Below are positions 6,438 through 14,751 of a stretch of 18,112 nt of DNA, in pieces (the first letter of the stretch is position 1; every line of letters begins with the position of its first letter). Both the position numbers and the translations under genes were made by a program. Below the pieces are notes generated by a model. It had not been told where the DNA came from, ran no database searches, and was given only the letters and a program-made list of their open reading frames with translations. Location: contig DASYQV010000016.1 of NCBI GenBank assembly GCA_036005125.1, positions 1 to 18,112 of the forward strand, read 5' to 3'. The DNA is from DASYQV01 sp036005125 (GTDB lineage Bacteria; Acidobacteriota; Vicinamibacteria; Vicinamibacterales; UBA2999).

Positions 6438-9400
6438 GTACGACCGTCACCTCAACGGTGCTCGTCGTCCTCATTCCGGTGATCGGATCGGTGGCAATGA
6501 TGGAAATCGCATACACGCGGCCGCTTCCGCCGCCGTTGCGCTCGGACCGCAGCCGCATGTTGTGCGCGTCCAGAATCTCCCAATCCGTTCCGTTCGTCGC
6601 CTCGTTGCTCGCCACGTCCAGTCGTGTCGTGACCGCTCCGCCGCAGCCGCCGGCAACCGTGTAATCCACCCGAACGTCCCACATTTTATGGTTCGGCGGC
6701 CACATCGTCGACGGGTTCACCCGCACGTTGCTGATCACCGGCGCCGGGTTGACGATGGTGGTGGTGGCGGAGCCCGCGTTGTTCAGCGGATTCGGGTCCG
6801 GCGTCGACGAGCTGATCGTCGCGGCGAGCGTGACCGACCCGGCGTTCGGGACCGGACAGCTCGATCCGACGGCAATCGAGAAGGATGCCCGCTCCGCGAC
6901 AGCCATCGACGCCTTCGTGCACGTGATCGTTCCCGCGCCGCCGGCAGCCGGCGTGACGCAGCTCCATCCAGCCGGCCTGCTCAGCGACACGAACTTCAGG
7001 TTCGGCGGGACTGAATGAGCGACCGCCACGTCGTTGGCCATGAAGATTCCGGTGTTGACCGCGTTCAACGTGTAGTTCAGCGTCGTCCCCGCGACAACCG
7101 TCGCCGGCGCGGACACCGTAATGCCCAGGTCCGCCGCCGGCGGAACGACCCCGAGGTAGTGATCCACGTTCTGGGCGGAGACGGTCCTGCCAGTGCTGTC
7201 CGTCGCGGTGACCGAACCGACGTTCGTGTACTGGCCGGTTATCGCAACGCCGATCTTCGTGCAGGTCATCGTGGCGCCGACCGCAAGCATCGCCGCGGGA
7301 CACGCCACGGGGCCGGCTTTGTCATCCACGACGGCCACGTTCGACAGCGGCACGTTTCCGGTGTTCGTGACGATGTAGGTCCAGGTCACGGGTGAACCGA
7401 CATTGATCGTCGGACCCGTCCCCGTATCGTTGTCGGTCCCGTTCGTTTTCTTGACGATGGAGATTCCGGGACCCGCCCCGAAGTAGTTATCGGGATTCGA
7501 CGCGCTCACGGTTCTTCCCGTGACATCGCGTGCGGTGACGGTACCGATGTTCGTGTACTGGCCGGCAACGGCGACCCCCGTTTTTGTACACGTCATGACG
7601 GCCCTGACGGCCAGTGTCACGGTCGGACAGCCGATCGCGCCAATCTTGTTATCGGTGACCGCGATGTTCGATAACGTCACATTTCCCACGTTGGTGACGG
7701 TGTACGCCCACGTGACGGCCGAGCCGGCGGGCACCGTCGGACCGGGCGCCGTGTCGTTGTCGGTGCCGTTCGTGGTCTTCACCAGCGTGATGGCTGGATT
7801 CGCCCCGAAGTAGGCATCCGCATTGGAGGCCGTGACCGTCTGGCCGGTCACGTCGCTGGCGGTGACCGTGCCGACGTTGGTGTACTGCCCGACGATCGCC
7901 GTGCCTGTCTTGGAGCAGGTGAAGCTGGCGCCCGCGCCGAGCGTCGCGGCCGGACAAGTGATGGCGCCGGCCTTGTCATCGGTGACGGCGATGTTCGACA
8001 GCGTGACGTTTCCACTGTTCGTGACGATGTACGTCCAGGTGACCACGGATCCGGCAGGAACGATCGGTCCGGTGCCGGCATCGTTGTCGGTGCCGTTGGT
8101 CTTCTTGACGAGGGAGATGGCTGGACGCGCGCCGAAGTAACCGTCCCGATTCGAAGCGCTCACCGTTCGGCCAGCCGTGTCGACCGCCGTCACGGTGCCG
8201 ACGTTCGTGTACTGGCCGGCAACCGCCGTCCCCGTCGCGGTGCACGTGAAGGTGTCACCGACATTCAGCGTCGTGCGCGGACACGCGACGGCGCCGATCT
8301 TGTCGTCGGTCACCGCCACGTTCGACAGCGCAACGTTGCCCGTGTTCGTGACGGCATACGTCCACGTCACGGTCGATCCGACCGGTACGATCGGTCCCGT
8401 GCCGGCATCGTTGTCGGTGCCGTTGGTCTTCTTCACGATCGACACCGCCGGAGCCACGCCGAAGTAATTGTCCGGATTCGACGCGGTGACCGTCTGCCCC
8501 GCGCCATTGCTGGCGGTCACGGTGCCGATGTTCGTGTACTGGCCGGCGATCGCCGTGCCGCTCTTGGTGCAGGTGATGGTGGCGCCCGGCGCGAGCGTCG
8601 TTCCAGGACAGCTGACGGCTCCAGCCTTGTCGTCGCTCACGGTCAGGTTCGACAGCGTCACATTTCCGGTGTTGGTCACGACATATGTCCACGTGACCGT
8701 CGACCCGACGGCGACCAGCGGCCCCGTGCCAGTGTCGTTGTCGGTGCCGTTCGTCTTCTTCACGAGCGTGATGCGGGGCGTCCCGACGGCCTCGCCGAAA
8801 TTGTTGTTCTGCCCGCTGATGTTCTGGCCGAGCGTGATGTTGCTGAACACGTCGTTGCCGGTCGTGCCCGTGCCCGGCGTCCCCTGCGTGTCCCGTCCGT
8901 CGGCATAACCGGGCGGCTGCGTTTCGGTAATCGTGTACGTGCCGGGACGCAGGCTCATGAAGCAGTAGGCGCCGTCAGCGCCGGTCGTCATCGGCATGTT
9001 GACGGTCCCGCGGTCGTCGCTGCCGGTCAGGGTGACGGTGGCACCCGGAATCCCCGCCTCACCCGCCGCCTTCACGCCGTTGTTGTCGGGATCGACATAC
9101 ACGAACCCGCACAGCGACGACGGCAGGAGCTCGCCGAAGTTGTTGTTCCTCCCGTCCACGCCGGCATCCAGCACGATGTCGTTGAACGCATCGTTGCCCG
9201 CTGTTCCGGTGCCGGGAGTTCCCTGGGTGTCTTTGCCGTCGAGATATCCTGGCGGTTGCGTCTCCGAGATCGTGTAGTCCCCCGCGTTCAGCGAGGTGAA
9301 ACAGTAGCTCCCGTTGGATCCGGTCGTCGTCGACAGGCTGACGACGCGGCCGAGATAGTCGCTCCCCGTCAGGCGCACCACCGTGCCCGGGATGCCTGTC

Positions 9401-10506
9401 TCCGCCGGTTCGTTGATCCCGTCGTTGTCGGAATCGTTGTAGACGAAGCCGCACAGCGAGGAGGGCGGCGACGGATTCGGCGTAATCCCCGGCGGCGGCG
9501 CAAAGCCGCCGCAGATCTGCACGATGCTGTTGGCCTTGTTGTCCTGCTCGCCGTTGTCGTAGTGGGTGCCGTTCTGAGTGACATAGATACAGCCGTCTGG
9601 CCCCGCCTGCAGGAGATCGCCGCGGAATCCGCCGCTCGCAAACTGCGTGATGACCGGGGGGGCCGTATAGTCGTTATTTGGCGCCTCGATGCGCGTCATC
9701 GTGCCGTCTTGATTGTTCGTGACCAGGAACGTCGGCGAGTCCAGGTGGAAACCCATGCCCACCGGTTCCGACGGCATCGGCACGCGTCGTACGATCGCTC
9801 CGCTGCGATTGAGAACGACGACCTCGTAGGCCGGATAGCGGTTCGTGAGAAAAAGATATGCGCCCGTGGGGTCGAAGGAGACCCCGTCGACGTAGCCCAT
9901 CTGGCTGACGTCCAGTACCGCGAAGTTGGTCGCTTTTCTACTGACTGGATCGAGATCGAAGAGGATGCATGGCGGCGGGCCGAAGGCGGGCTTGCATCCC
10001 GCGCCGGCGTACACGAGATGATTCGACACCGGGTCGACCGCGATGCCGAGGGCGTTTCCGGCTGGTCCCATTCGGACCGAGTCGCCCGTCGCCAGATCGA
10101 TCTGGGCCACGCCGAAGCCGCTGCCGCTGCTGTCTCTCATGTTCGAGTAGAGGTAGCCGTTGGGATGCAGCGCGATGCCACAGCCACCGGCCGTGCTCAT
10201 CGTCGTTTCCTGATGGAGCGTCGTCCCGTAATAGACGTAGGTTGCGGTGGCAGAGAAGCGATGCAGCTTCGTGCCGTTCGTCTGGCATTCGGCGGCAATC
10301 ACATCCCCGTTCTGGAGCACCACCACACCGCCGAAATAACGGCCCGACGACAGCGTGGTGCTGGCAAATACCTGCTGCGCAAATGCGGGGTCGAGCGTGT
10401 AAAAGGAATACCCTTGCGTGACGTGACCGCGAATGACGGCGACAGCGCTCACGCTTGCCGTCACCAGCGTCAACACGCGCGCGTTCGTGCCGAGGAACCT
10501 GGTCAT
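6412..10506 (-). CDS. Giant secreted repeat protein: propeller, two SdrD-B, five DUF7507/DUF11-type repeats (putative adhesin)
   Basis: 1364-residue exported protein. Residues 1-~30 look like a signal peptide. Residues ~35-335 form a beta-propeller-like region with repeated LQNGDVIAAE, IALHPNGYLYSN, IAVDPVSNHLVYAG, VSFDPTGAYLFLTNR and AGPDGCIYVT blade motifs, plus a Cys pair in CKPAFGPPPC (171-180). A proline linker leads to two SdrD-B-like domains (347-459, 461-573), which carry DSDNDG/DPDNNG acidic loops of the calcium-binding type. Five ~109-residue repeats start at 577, 687, 796, 905 and 1014, each opening with a (K/T)TNGTDND motif. A more divergent DUF11-like domain (~1121-1255) and a C-terminal Ig-like domain with WPPNHKM (1269-1275) follow. 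I see no LPXTG, PEP-CTERM or transmembrane anchor. The start ATG follows GGAGA at good spacing. Function is inferred as adhesion or surface-layer structure. It is a paralogue of the gene at 10631-13597. Confidence 0.88.
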   Translation of the reverse strand: MTRFLGTNARVLTLVTASVSAVAVIRGHVTQGYSFYTLDPAFAQQVFASTTLSSGRYFGGVVVLQNGDVIAAECQTNGTKLHRFSATATYVYYGTTLHQETTMSTAGGCGIALHPNGYLYSNMRDSSGSGFGVAQIDLATGDSVRMGPAGNALGIAVDPVSNHLVYAGAGCKPAFGPPPCILFDLDPVSRKATNFAVLDVSQMGYVDGVSFDPTGAYLFLTNRYPAYEVVVLNRSGAIVRRVPMPSEPVGMGFHLDSPTFLVTNNQDGTMTRIEAPNNDYTAPPVITQFASGGFRGDLLQAGPDGCIYVTQNGTHYDNGEQDNKANSIVQICGGFAPPPGITPNPSPPSSLCGFVYNDSDNDGINEPAETGIPGTVVRLTGSDYLGRVVSLSTTTGSNGSYCFTSLNAGDYTISETQPPGYLDGKDTQGTPGTGTAGNDAFNDIVLDAGVDGRNNNFGELLPSSLCGFVYVDPDNNGVKAAGEAGIPGATVTLTGSDDRGTVNMPMTTGADGAYCFMSLRPGTYTITETQPPGYADGRDTQGTPGTGTTGNDVFSNITLGQNISGQNNNFGEAVGTPRITLVKKTNGTDNDTGTGPLVAVGSTVTWTYVVTNTGNVTLSNLTVSDDKAGAVSCPGTTLAPGATITCTKSGTAIAGQYTNIGTVTASNGAGQTVTASNPDNYFGVAPAVSIVKKTNGTDNDAGTGPIVPVGSTVTWTYAVTNTGNVALSNVAVTDDKIGAVACPRTTLNVGDTFTCTATGTAVAGQYTNVGTVTAVDTAGRTVSASNRDGYFGARPAISLVKKTNGTDNDAGTGPIVPAGSVVTWTYIVTNSGNVTLSNIAVTDDKAGAITCPAATLGAGASFTCSKTGTAIVGQYTNVGTVTASDVTGQTVTASNADAYFGANPAITLVKTTNGTDNDTAPGPTVPAGSAVTWAYTVTNVGNVTLSNIAVTDNKIGAIGCPTVTLAVRAVMTCTKTGVAVAGQYTNIGTVTARDVTGRTVSASNPDNYFGAGPGISIVKKTNGTDNDTGTGPTINVGSPVTWTYIVTNTGNVPLSNVAVVDDKAGPVACPAAMLAVGATMTCTKIGVAITGQYTNVGSVTATDSTGRTVSAQNVDHYLGVVPPAADLGITVSAPATVVAGTTLNYTLNAVNTGIFMANDVAVAHSVPPNLKFVSLSRPAGWSCVTPAAGGAGTITCTKASMAVAERASFSIAVGSSCPVPNAGSVTLAATISSSTPDPNPLNNAGSATTTIVNPAPVISNVRVNPSTMWPPNHKMWDVRVDYTVAGGCGGAVTTRLDVASNEATNGTDWEILDAHNMRLRSERNGGGSGRVYAISIIATDPITGMRTTSTVEVTVVHDQGNGKR
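7147..8778 (-). repeat. Five tandem ~327-base coding repeats (DUF7507/DUF11-type)
   Basis: Five units with a 327-330-base period encode residues 577-1120 of the 1364-residue protein. Every unit contains KKTNGTDND or a close variant, a TVTWTY-like strand, TNTGNV, DDK.GA or DNK.GA, a CP...C(T/S) Cys pair about 15 residues apart, and GQYTN.G.VTA. Units two and three are closest: a 35-base stretch at 8072-8106 recurs without change at 8399-8433. Confidence 0.9.
8788..9465 (-). repeat. Two tandem SdrD-B-like domain repeats
   Basis: Encodes residues ~348-573. Both copies start with SSLCGFVY, carry an acidic loop (DSDNDG / DPDNNG), then YCF..L..G.YTI.ETQPPGY, DTQGTPGTGT and a closing NNNFGE. SdrD-B domains in staphylococcal surface proteins bind calcium and stiffen the stalk; the acidic loops are consistent with that here. 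Confidence 0.85.
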
Positions 10507-10630
10507 CGCCCTGTCTCCGGATGACTCGCAAACCGTATCTTTCGAGATGTAACGCGGACCCGTCCGATGGAATGCCCCGAAAATCGACGTTGCAGTTCTG
10601 ATACTCGTCCATTGCCGTTGATACCGTTCG
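10507..10630. other. Spacer between the two adhesin paralogues
   Basis: 124 bases between the stop of the upstream paralogue and the start of the downstream one. It holds the ribosome site of the downstream gene (GGAGA on the minus strand). A minimal ATCT-TTCG-AGAT stem-loop lies at 10537-10548, but no terminator or clear promoter. Co-transcription of the two paralogues is plausible. Confidence 0.4.
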
Positions 10631-13597
10631 CTAGTGGTCTGCGATCACCACCAGGGCGCTCTCACCCTTTCTTCCCTTGGGCACAAGCGTGATTGTGTTC
10701 GTCGAACCGCGGCGCATCGCCGATCCGATGTCCATCACTCTGGTTTCGTTGTCGTCCAGTTTCCTCGCCGCGAACGTCACGCCATTGACGATGATGTCGA
10801 CCCTCCGGAGACCGGGCTCGTCGTTCATGATCGTCACGAAGTGCTCGACATCGGAAATTCCGGTGAACGTCTGATTCCCTTTGTCCTGCTTCACCTTCGT
10901 GACCGTCGTCGCGATGGGATCGCACCACATCTCGTTGCCGAAGAAATCGAACGCCTGGACCGTGACCCAGGAACTCTTCGTCCAATCGATTTCCGTCCCG
11001 GTCACGACGAGCGGTCCCGGCGATGGCGCGGTGAACGTCGGCATCTCGACCGTCATGTTCACGGCCTGGATGATCACGAGCTTCACGATGCCACTGCCGC
11101 TGTCCCAGAACGTCAGCACGCTGCGATATGGAGGCCCTTGGTAATTGGTGATCGTGCAGGTCGGAGGATCGGTCTCAGGGACCAGGCCGTAATAGTGGTC
11201 GACGTCCTGCGCGGTCACCGTCCTGCCCGTTTCGTCTCTCGCGGTCACGGTGCCCACATTCGTGTACTGGCCGGCGACCGCCGTGCCCGTCTTCGTGCAG
11301 ATCAGGCTGGCCCCGACGGCAAGCGTGGTTGCCGGGCATGTCACGGCGCCGGCCCTGTCATCGGTGACAGCCACGTTCGACAGCGCGATGTTCCCGGTGT
11401 TCGACAGCTCGTACGTCCAGGTCACGGTGGAACCGACGGCGACCTTGGGGCCCGTGCCCGTATCGTTGTTCGTTCCGTTCGTCTTCTTCACCAGCGAGAT
11501 CGCCGGCTGTGCCCCGAAGTAATTGTCGGGATTCGACGCGGTGACGGTCTGCCCGGTGGCATCCTTCGCCGTCGCGGTGCCGATGTTCGTATATTGGCCG
11601 GCGACCGCCGTACCAGTCGCCGTGCACGTGATACTGGCGCCGACCGCCAGCGTGGCCGCCGGGCAAGCGATCGCGCCGATCTTGTTGTCCGTGACCGTCA
11701 CGTTCAGCAGGTCCACGTTCCCCGTGTTCGTGACCGTATAGGTCCACGTCACCGTCGAGCCGACCGCCACCACCGGTCCTCTGCCGGTGTCGTTGTCGGT
11801 GCCGTTCGTCTTCTTCACGAGCGTGATGCGCCGCACCCCGATGGCTTCGCCGAAATTGTTGTTCTGCCCGCTGACGTTCTGGGCGAGCACGATGTTGCTG
11901 AACACGTCGTTGCCCGCCGAGCCGGTCCCCGGCGTTCCCTGCGTGTCCTTCCCGTCGGCGTAGCCCGGCGGCTGCGTTTCCGTCAGCGTGTAAGTGCCCG
12001 GCCGCAGCCCCGTGAAGCAGTAGGCGCCGTCGGCGCCGGTCGCCATTGGCATGTTGAGCGTCCCGCCGCGGTCGTCGCTGCCAGTGAGGGTCACAGTTGC
12101 GCCAGGAATCCCCGTCTCTCCCGCGGCTTTAATCCCGTTGTTGTCCGCGTCGATGTACACGTACCCGCAGAGTGATGACGGAAGCAGCTCGCCGAAGTTG
12201 TTGTTTCTGCCGTCGACGCCGGCGGCGAGCACGATGTTCGTGAACACGTCGTTTCCGGTGGTACCGGTTCCTGGCGTGCCTTGCGTATCTTTGCCGTCCA
12301 GATACCCCGGCGGTTGCGTCTCCGCGATTGTGTACGTGCCGGCTTTCAGCGGCATGAAGCAGTAGCTGCCGTCCGATCCGGTCGTGGTCGACAGCGTCAC
12401 CGAGCGGCCGAGATCGTCGGTCCCCGTCAAACGCACGGCCGTGCTAGGAATGCCGGGTTCCGCGGGTCCATTTATGCCGTCGTTGTCCACGTCGTTGTAG
12501 ACGAAGCCACACAGGGACGACGGCGGCGGGGGATTCGGCGTAATTCCCGGCGGCGGCGCAAAACCATCGCAAATCTGCACGATGCTGTTCTCTCTGTTCA
12601 CGCCCTCCAACCCATCGTCATACCGGACGCCGCCCTGCGTCAGATACAGGCATCCGTCGGGACCTGCCTGCATCAGGTCGCCGCGGAATCCGCCGGTGGC
12701 GAAATCGCTCTGGGTCGGCGACACGGTGTAGTCATCGCCGGGGAAATCGAAGCGCGTCATCGTGCCGTTCTGGTTGTTGGTCACCACGAATTTCGGCGAT
12801 GCGTCGTGGAAACCAAGCCCGACCGGCTCGGACATCATCGGGACCTTCTGCACGACCACTGTGGCCAGGCCCACTCGCGTGAGCACGACGAGGGAGAAGG
12901 TCGGAAACCGGTTGGTCAGAAACAGGTACGTACCCGTCGGATTGAACGCCAGACCATCGATGTAGCCGAACTGCGCCGTGTCGAGCGCAACGCGATTGAC
13001 GACCAGCCCGGTGGCGGGATCGAGCTCAATGAGCTCGCATGGAGGAGGCCCGAACGCGGGCTTGCACCCCGCGCCCGCGTAGACGACGTTCCGCGTGACC
13101 GGATCGACGGCAATGCCGAGCGCGTTTCCGGGCGGTCCCATCTTGGTGACCGCGCCCGTCGCCAGATCGATCCTCGCGACCCCGAATCCCGACGTGCCCT
13201 CGAACATGTTCGAGTACACGTAGCCGTCGGGATGCAGCGCGATGCCACATCCGCCGGAGATGGCGGGACTTATCGTCTCCGGATGGAGAACCGTCCCGTG
13301 CTGTGAATCGGTATAGGTCGCCCCCGCGGTGAAGCGATGCAGACGTGTGACGCCTGTCTCACATTCGGCCGCAATCACATCGCCGTTTTGCAGAACGACG
13401 ACGCCGCCAAGGTATCCGCGTCGTGGCGGGCTGGCGAGAAATGAGGACGTGACCCCAAACAGGTGCTGGGCATAGGCCGGGTCCAGCGTGAAGAATGAAA
13501 AGCCCTGGGACTGAGTATGGACGACCACCGTGACTGCGACCGCGAAAATCGCCGCCGATAGCTTGCCGACGCGAAACCATTTGGTATTCCGATCCAT
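10631..13597 (-). CDS. Giant secreted repeat protein: propeller, two SdrD-B, two DUF7507/DUF11-type repeats (putative adhesin)
   Basis: 988-residue paralogue of the neighbouring gene. Residues 1-~30 are signal-like (basic start, then LSAAIFAVAVTVVV). Residues ~35-345 form the propeller-like region with CKPAFGPPPC at 178-187. Two SdrD-B-like domains lie at ~358-470 and 473-586, and two DUF7507-type repeats at 590-698 and 699-805. The C-terminal module (806-988) is unlike that of the paralogue: first an Ig-like stretch beginning DPPTCTITNY, then a domain of about 85 residues with VTIMNDEPGLRRVDIIVNG and a closing ALVVIADH. There is no sorting or membrane anchor. The frame is open for 51 codons upstream, but the ATG at 13597 follows GGAGAG at ideal spacing and begins a proper signal peptide, so I reject the longer form. 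It follows tadC by 232 bases on the same strand. A surface or matrix role is inferred. Confidence 0.88.
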   Translation of the reverse strand: MDRNTKWFRVGKLSAAIFAVAVTVVVHTQSQGFSFFTLDPAYAQHLFGVTSSFLASPPRRGYLGGVVVLQNGDVIAAECETGVTRLHRFTAGATYTDSQHGTVLHPETISPAISGGCGIALHPDGYVYSNMFEGTSGFGVARIDLATGAVTKMGPPGNALGIAVDPVTRNVVYAGAGCKPAFGPPPCELIELDPATGLVVNRVALDTAQFGYIDGLAFNPTGTYLFLTNRFPTFSLVVLTRVGLATVVVQKVPMMSEPVGLGFHDASPKFVVTNNQNGTMTRFDFPGDDYTVSPTQSDFATGGFRGDLMQAGPDGCLYLTQGGVRYDDGLEGVNRENSIVQICDGFAPPPGITPNPPPPSSLCGFVYNDVDNDGINGPAEPGIPSTAVRLTGTDDLGRSVTLSTTTGSDGSYCFMPLKAGTYTIAETQPPGYLDGKDTQGTPGTGTTGNDVFTNIVLAAGVDGRNNNFGELLPSSLCGYVYIDADNNGIKAAGETGIPGATVTLTGSDDRGGTLNMPMATGADGAYCFTGLRPGTYTLTETQPPGYADGKDTQGTPGTGSAGNDVFSNIVLAQNVSGQNNNFGEAIGVRRITLVKKTNGTDNDTGRGPVVAVGSTVTWTYTVTNTGNVDLLNVTVTDNKIGAIACPAATLAVGASITCTATGTAVAGQYTNIGTATAKDATGQTVTASNPDNYFGAQPAISLVKKTNGTNNDTGTGPKVAVGSTVTWTYELSNTGNIALSNVAVTDDRAGAVTCPATTLAVGASLICTKTGTAVAGQYTNVGTVTARDETGRTVTAQDVDHYYGLVPETDPPTCTITNYQGPPYRSVLTFWDSGSGIVKLVIIQAVNMTVEMPTFTAPSPGPLVVTGTEIDWTKSSWVTVQAFDFFGNEMWCDPIATTVTKVKQDKGNQTFTGISDVEHFVTIMNDEPGLRRVDIIVNGVTFAARKLDDNETRVMDIGSAMRRGSTNTITLVPKGRKGESALVVIADH
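11183..11830 (-). repeat. Two tandem ~327-base coding repeats (DUF7507/DUF11-type)
   Basis: Encodes residues 590-805. The first unit resembles the first unit of the paralogue (RITLVKKTNGTDNDTG.GP). The last resembles the paralogue's last unit (AQ.VDHY.G.VP, where internal units have ASN.D.YFGA). Each has the CP...C Cys pair. Confidence 0.88.
11840..12532 (-). repeat. Two tandem SdrD-B-like domain repeats
   Basis: Encodes residues ~356-586. The copies open with SSLCGFVYND and SSLCGYVYID, carry DVDNDG and DADNNG acidic loops, then ETQPPGY, DTQGTPGTG and NNNFGE. They align with the same pair in the neighbouring paralogue. Confidence 0.85.
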
Positions 13598-13662
13598 GAT
13601 CTCTCCGCGAGTGGGGGAGTACCGACCTCGCGCAGTGTCTCTAGACGCGCCGCGTATCGTTT

Positions 13663-13685
13663 CCAGGCGCGCGGGGCGCTCCTGG
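13663..13685. promoter_or_regulatory. Hairpin or operator upstream of the first adhesin gene
   Basis: CCAGG-C-GCGC, loop GGG, GCGC-T-CCTGG: nine paired positions with one internal mismatch. It sits 66-88 bases upstream of the adhesin start, so it may lie in the 5' leader or overlap the promoter. The role is unknown. Confidence 0.3.
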
Positions 13686-13743
13686 ACTGCTATCCGGTCC
13701 CCAAAATGTCCACCAAACTTTCCTTTGGCGGCACATAACGGTC

Positions 13744-13779
13744 CTGCCAAGCGGCTCCGCCCGCAAATCCGCTCGGCAG
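13744..13779. terminator. Stem-loop downstream of tadC
   Basis: CTGCC-A-AGCGG at 13744-13754 pairs with CCGCT-C-GGCAG at 13769-13779, giving two 5-bp blocks around one mismatch with a 14-base loop. It starts about 50 bases past the tadC stop. No U-run follows on the tadC strand, so it would be a weak intrinsic terminator or a transcript-stabilising hairpin. Confidence 0.3.
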
Positions 13780-13829
13780 CGCGTCAGGCTTGCAGGGCCC
13801 GTGCCTGTTTGCACAGTTTTTTTTGTGGG

Positions 13830-14750
13830 TCACTTGACGTCTGCAACGACGTCAAGAAAGACGCGCACGAACTGAAGGATGGCCGGCCCGAGGGTGAGGA
13901 TGTAAAAGGCGGGAAACAGACAGAACACCAGCGGAATCACGAGTTTGACGCCTGCCTTCGCCGCACGTTCTTCGGCGCGCTGGCGTCGCCGTGTTCGAAA
14001 CAGATCGGCGTGCACGCGAAGCGCCTGGCCGATGCTCGTGCCGTACCGATCGGTTTGCACGAGCATGGCCACGAGCGATCGCACGTCGTCCACGCGCGTG
14101 CGCTCGGCAAAGCGCTTGAAGGCCTCCGGGCGGGGCTTGCCGGCGCGGATTTCATTCGTGAGGAGCGCGAGCTCGTCGCTGAGCGGCTGGTAAGCGAGTG
14201 CCAGCTCCTCGCTGCTTTTCAGGATGGCCTGATCCAGGCTGCACCCGGACTCCAGACAGACGATCAGGAGATCGAGCACGTCCGGCAGCCCGTTCTGGAT
14301 GACACGCCCGCGCCGCTTGATCTGGTACGACAGCCACAATCCCGGGATTCCGAAGCCGGCAATCATGCTGAGCAACGCGATCGGCAGTACGCCCGTGACG
14401 AGCAGCGTCACCGCGCCGACGGCGATGGCGGAGACGATCTGGGAGGCCGCAAACATCACCGGCGCCGCGGTCGAGCGATACCCGGCGCACACCAGCCGCT
14501 GGCGCATCTCACCCATCCGCGTCTCGCTGCGCGGCAGGATCCGACAGATCCGCTCGGCGAGAGCGTTGGGCTCGTCGGTCAGGCCGACCGGCGCACGCCA
14601 CGCGACGGTCTGTTGCGACCGGGCAAGCTCGCGCAGTCGCCTGCGTTCGGGCGCGTGCCGTCGCAGGATGGCCGACGCGATCGTTCCCGCGAGCAGGCCC
14701 ACGGCCACGAACACGGCCACGAAGCTCATGAGGAGATCGAGTGGTGGCAT
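13830..14750 (-). CDS. tadC: Tad pilus inner-membrane platform protein TadC (T2SSF family)
   Basis: 306-residue inner-membrane protein of the Flp/Tad type IVc pilus. With TadB it forms the platform on which the TadA ATPase acts. Hydrophobic segments lie at ~7-28, 97-118, 121-141 and 268-294. The T2SSF domain (~155-285) shows the expected LPDVLDLLIVCLESGCSLDQAI core and a closing VFCLFPAFYILTLGPA. Length is normal for TadC. The start ATG lies one base after the tadB stop, so the genes are coupled. In many tad clusters TadC is followed by a lipoprotein (TadD) or minor pilin genes; here it is followed by the repeat adhesins. Confidence 0.93.
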   Translation of the reverse strand: MPPLDLLMSFVAVFVAVGLLAGTIASAILRRHAPERRRLRELARSQQTVAWRAPVGLTDEPNALAERICRILPRSETRMGEMRQRLVCAGYRSTAAPVMFAASQIVSAIAVGAVTLLVTGVLPIALLSMIAGFGIPGLWLSYQIKRRGRVIQNGLPDVLDLLIVCLESGCSLDQAILKSSEELALAYQPLSDELALLTNEIRAGKPRPEAFKRFAERTRVDDVRSLVAMLVQTDRYGTSIGQALRVHADLFRTRRRQRAEERAAKAGVKLVIPLVFCLFPAFYILTLGPAILQFVRVFLDVVADVK

Positions 14751-14751
14751 C

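Larger units (their letters stand above)
13598..13829. promoter_or_regulatory. Spacer between tadC and the first adhesin gene
   Basis: 232 bases, the largest gap in the minus-strand run, so the likeliest site for a separate adhesin promoter or a tad terminator. It contains two stem-loops (13663-13685 and 13744-13779) and an eight-base T run (13817-13824) that reads as A on the transcribed sense strand. No clear -35/-10 pair was found. No gene is supported within it. Confidence 0.45.

Noticed and set aside
7147..8778. Regular repeats considered as a CRISPR array or mobile repeat
   Set aside because: The 327-base period, in-frame coding and domain-like conservation show protein repeats, not short repeats with unique spacers.
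9256..13306. Long plus-strand open frames opposite the two adhesin genes (for example 9256-10524, 10634-12175, 12281-13306)
   Set aside because: Arg/His/Val-rich translations mirror the GC-rich repeat coding on the other strand, show no domain, and are explained by third-position GC bias.
13598..13750. Upstream extension of the 988-residue adhesin by 51 codons
   Set aside because: It would begin at TTG and bury the signal peptide; the ATG at 13597 has GGAGAG at the right distance.
13801..13824. Eight-T run after GTGC...GCAC as a terminator
   Set aside because: The stem is only four base pairs and the T run has terminator polarity on the plus strand, where no gene ends; for tadC it reads as A.
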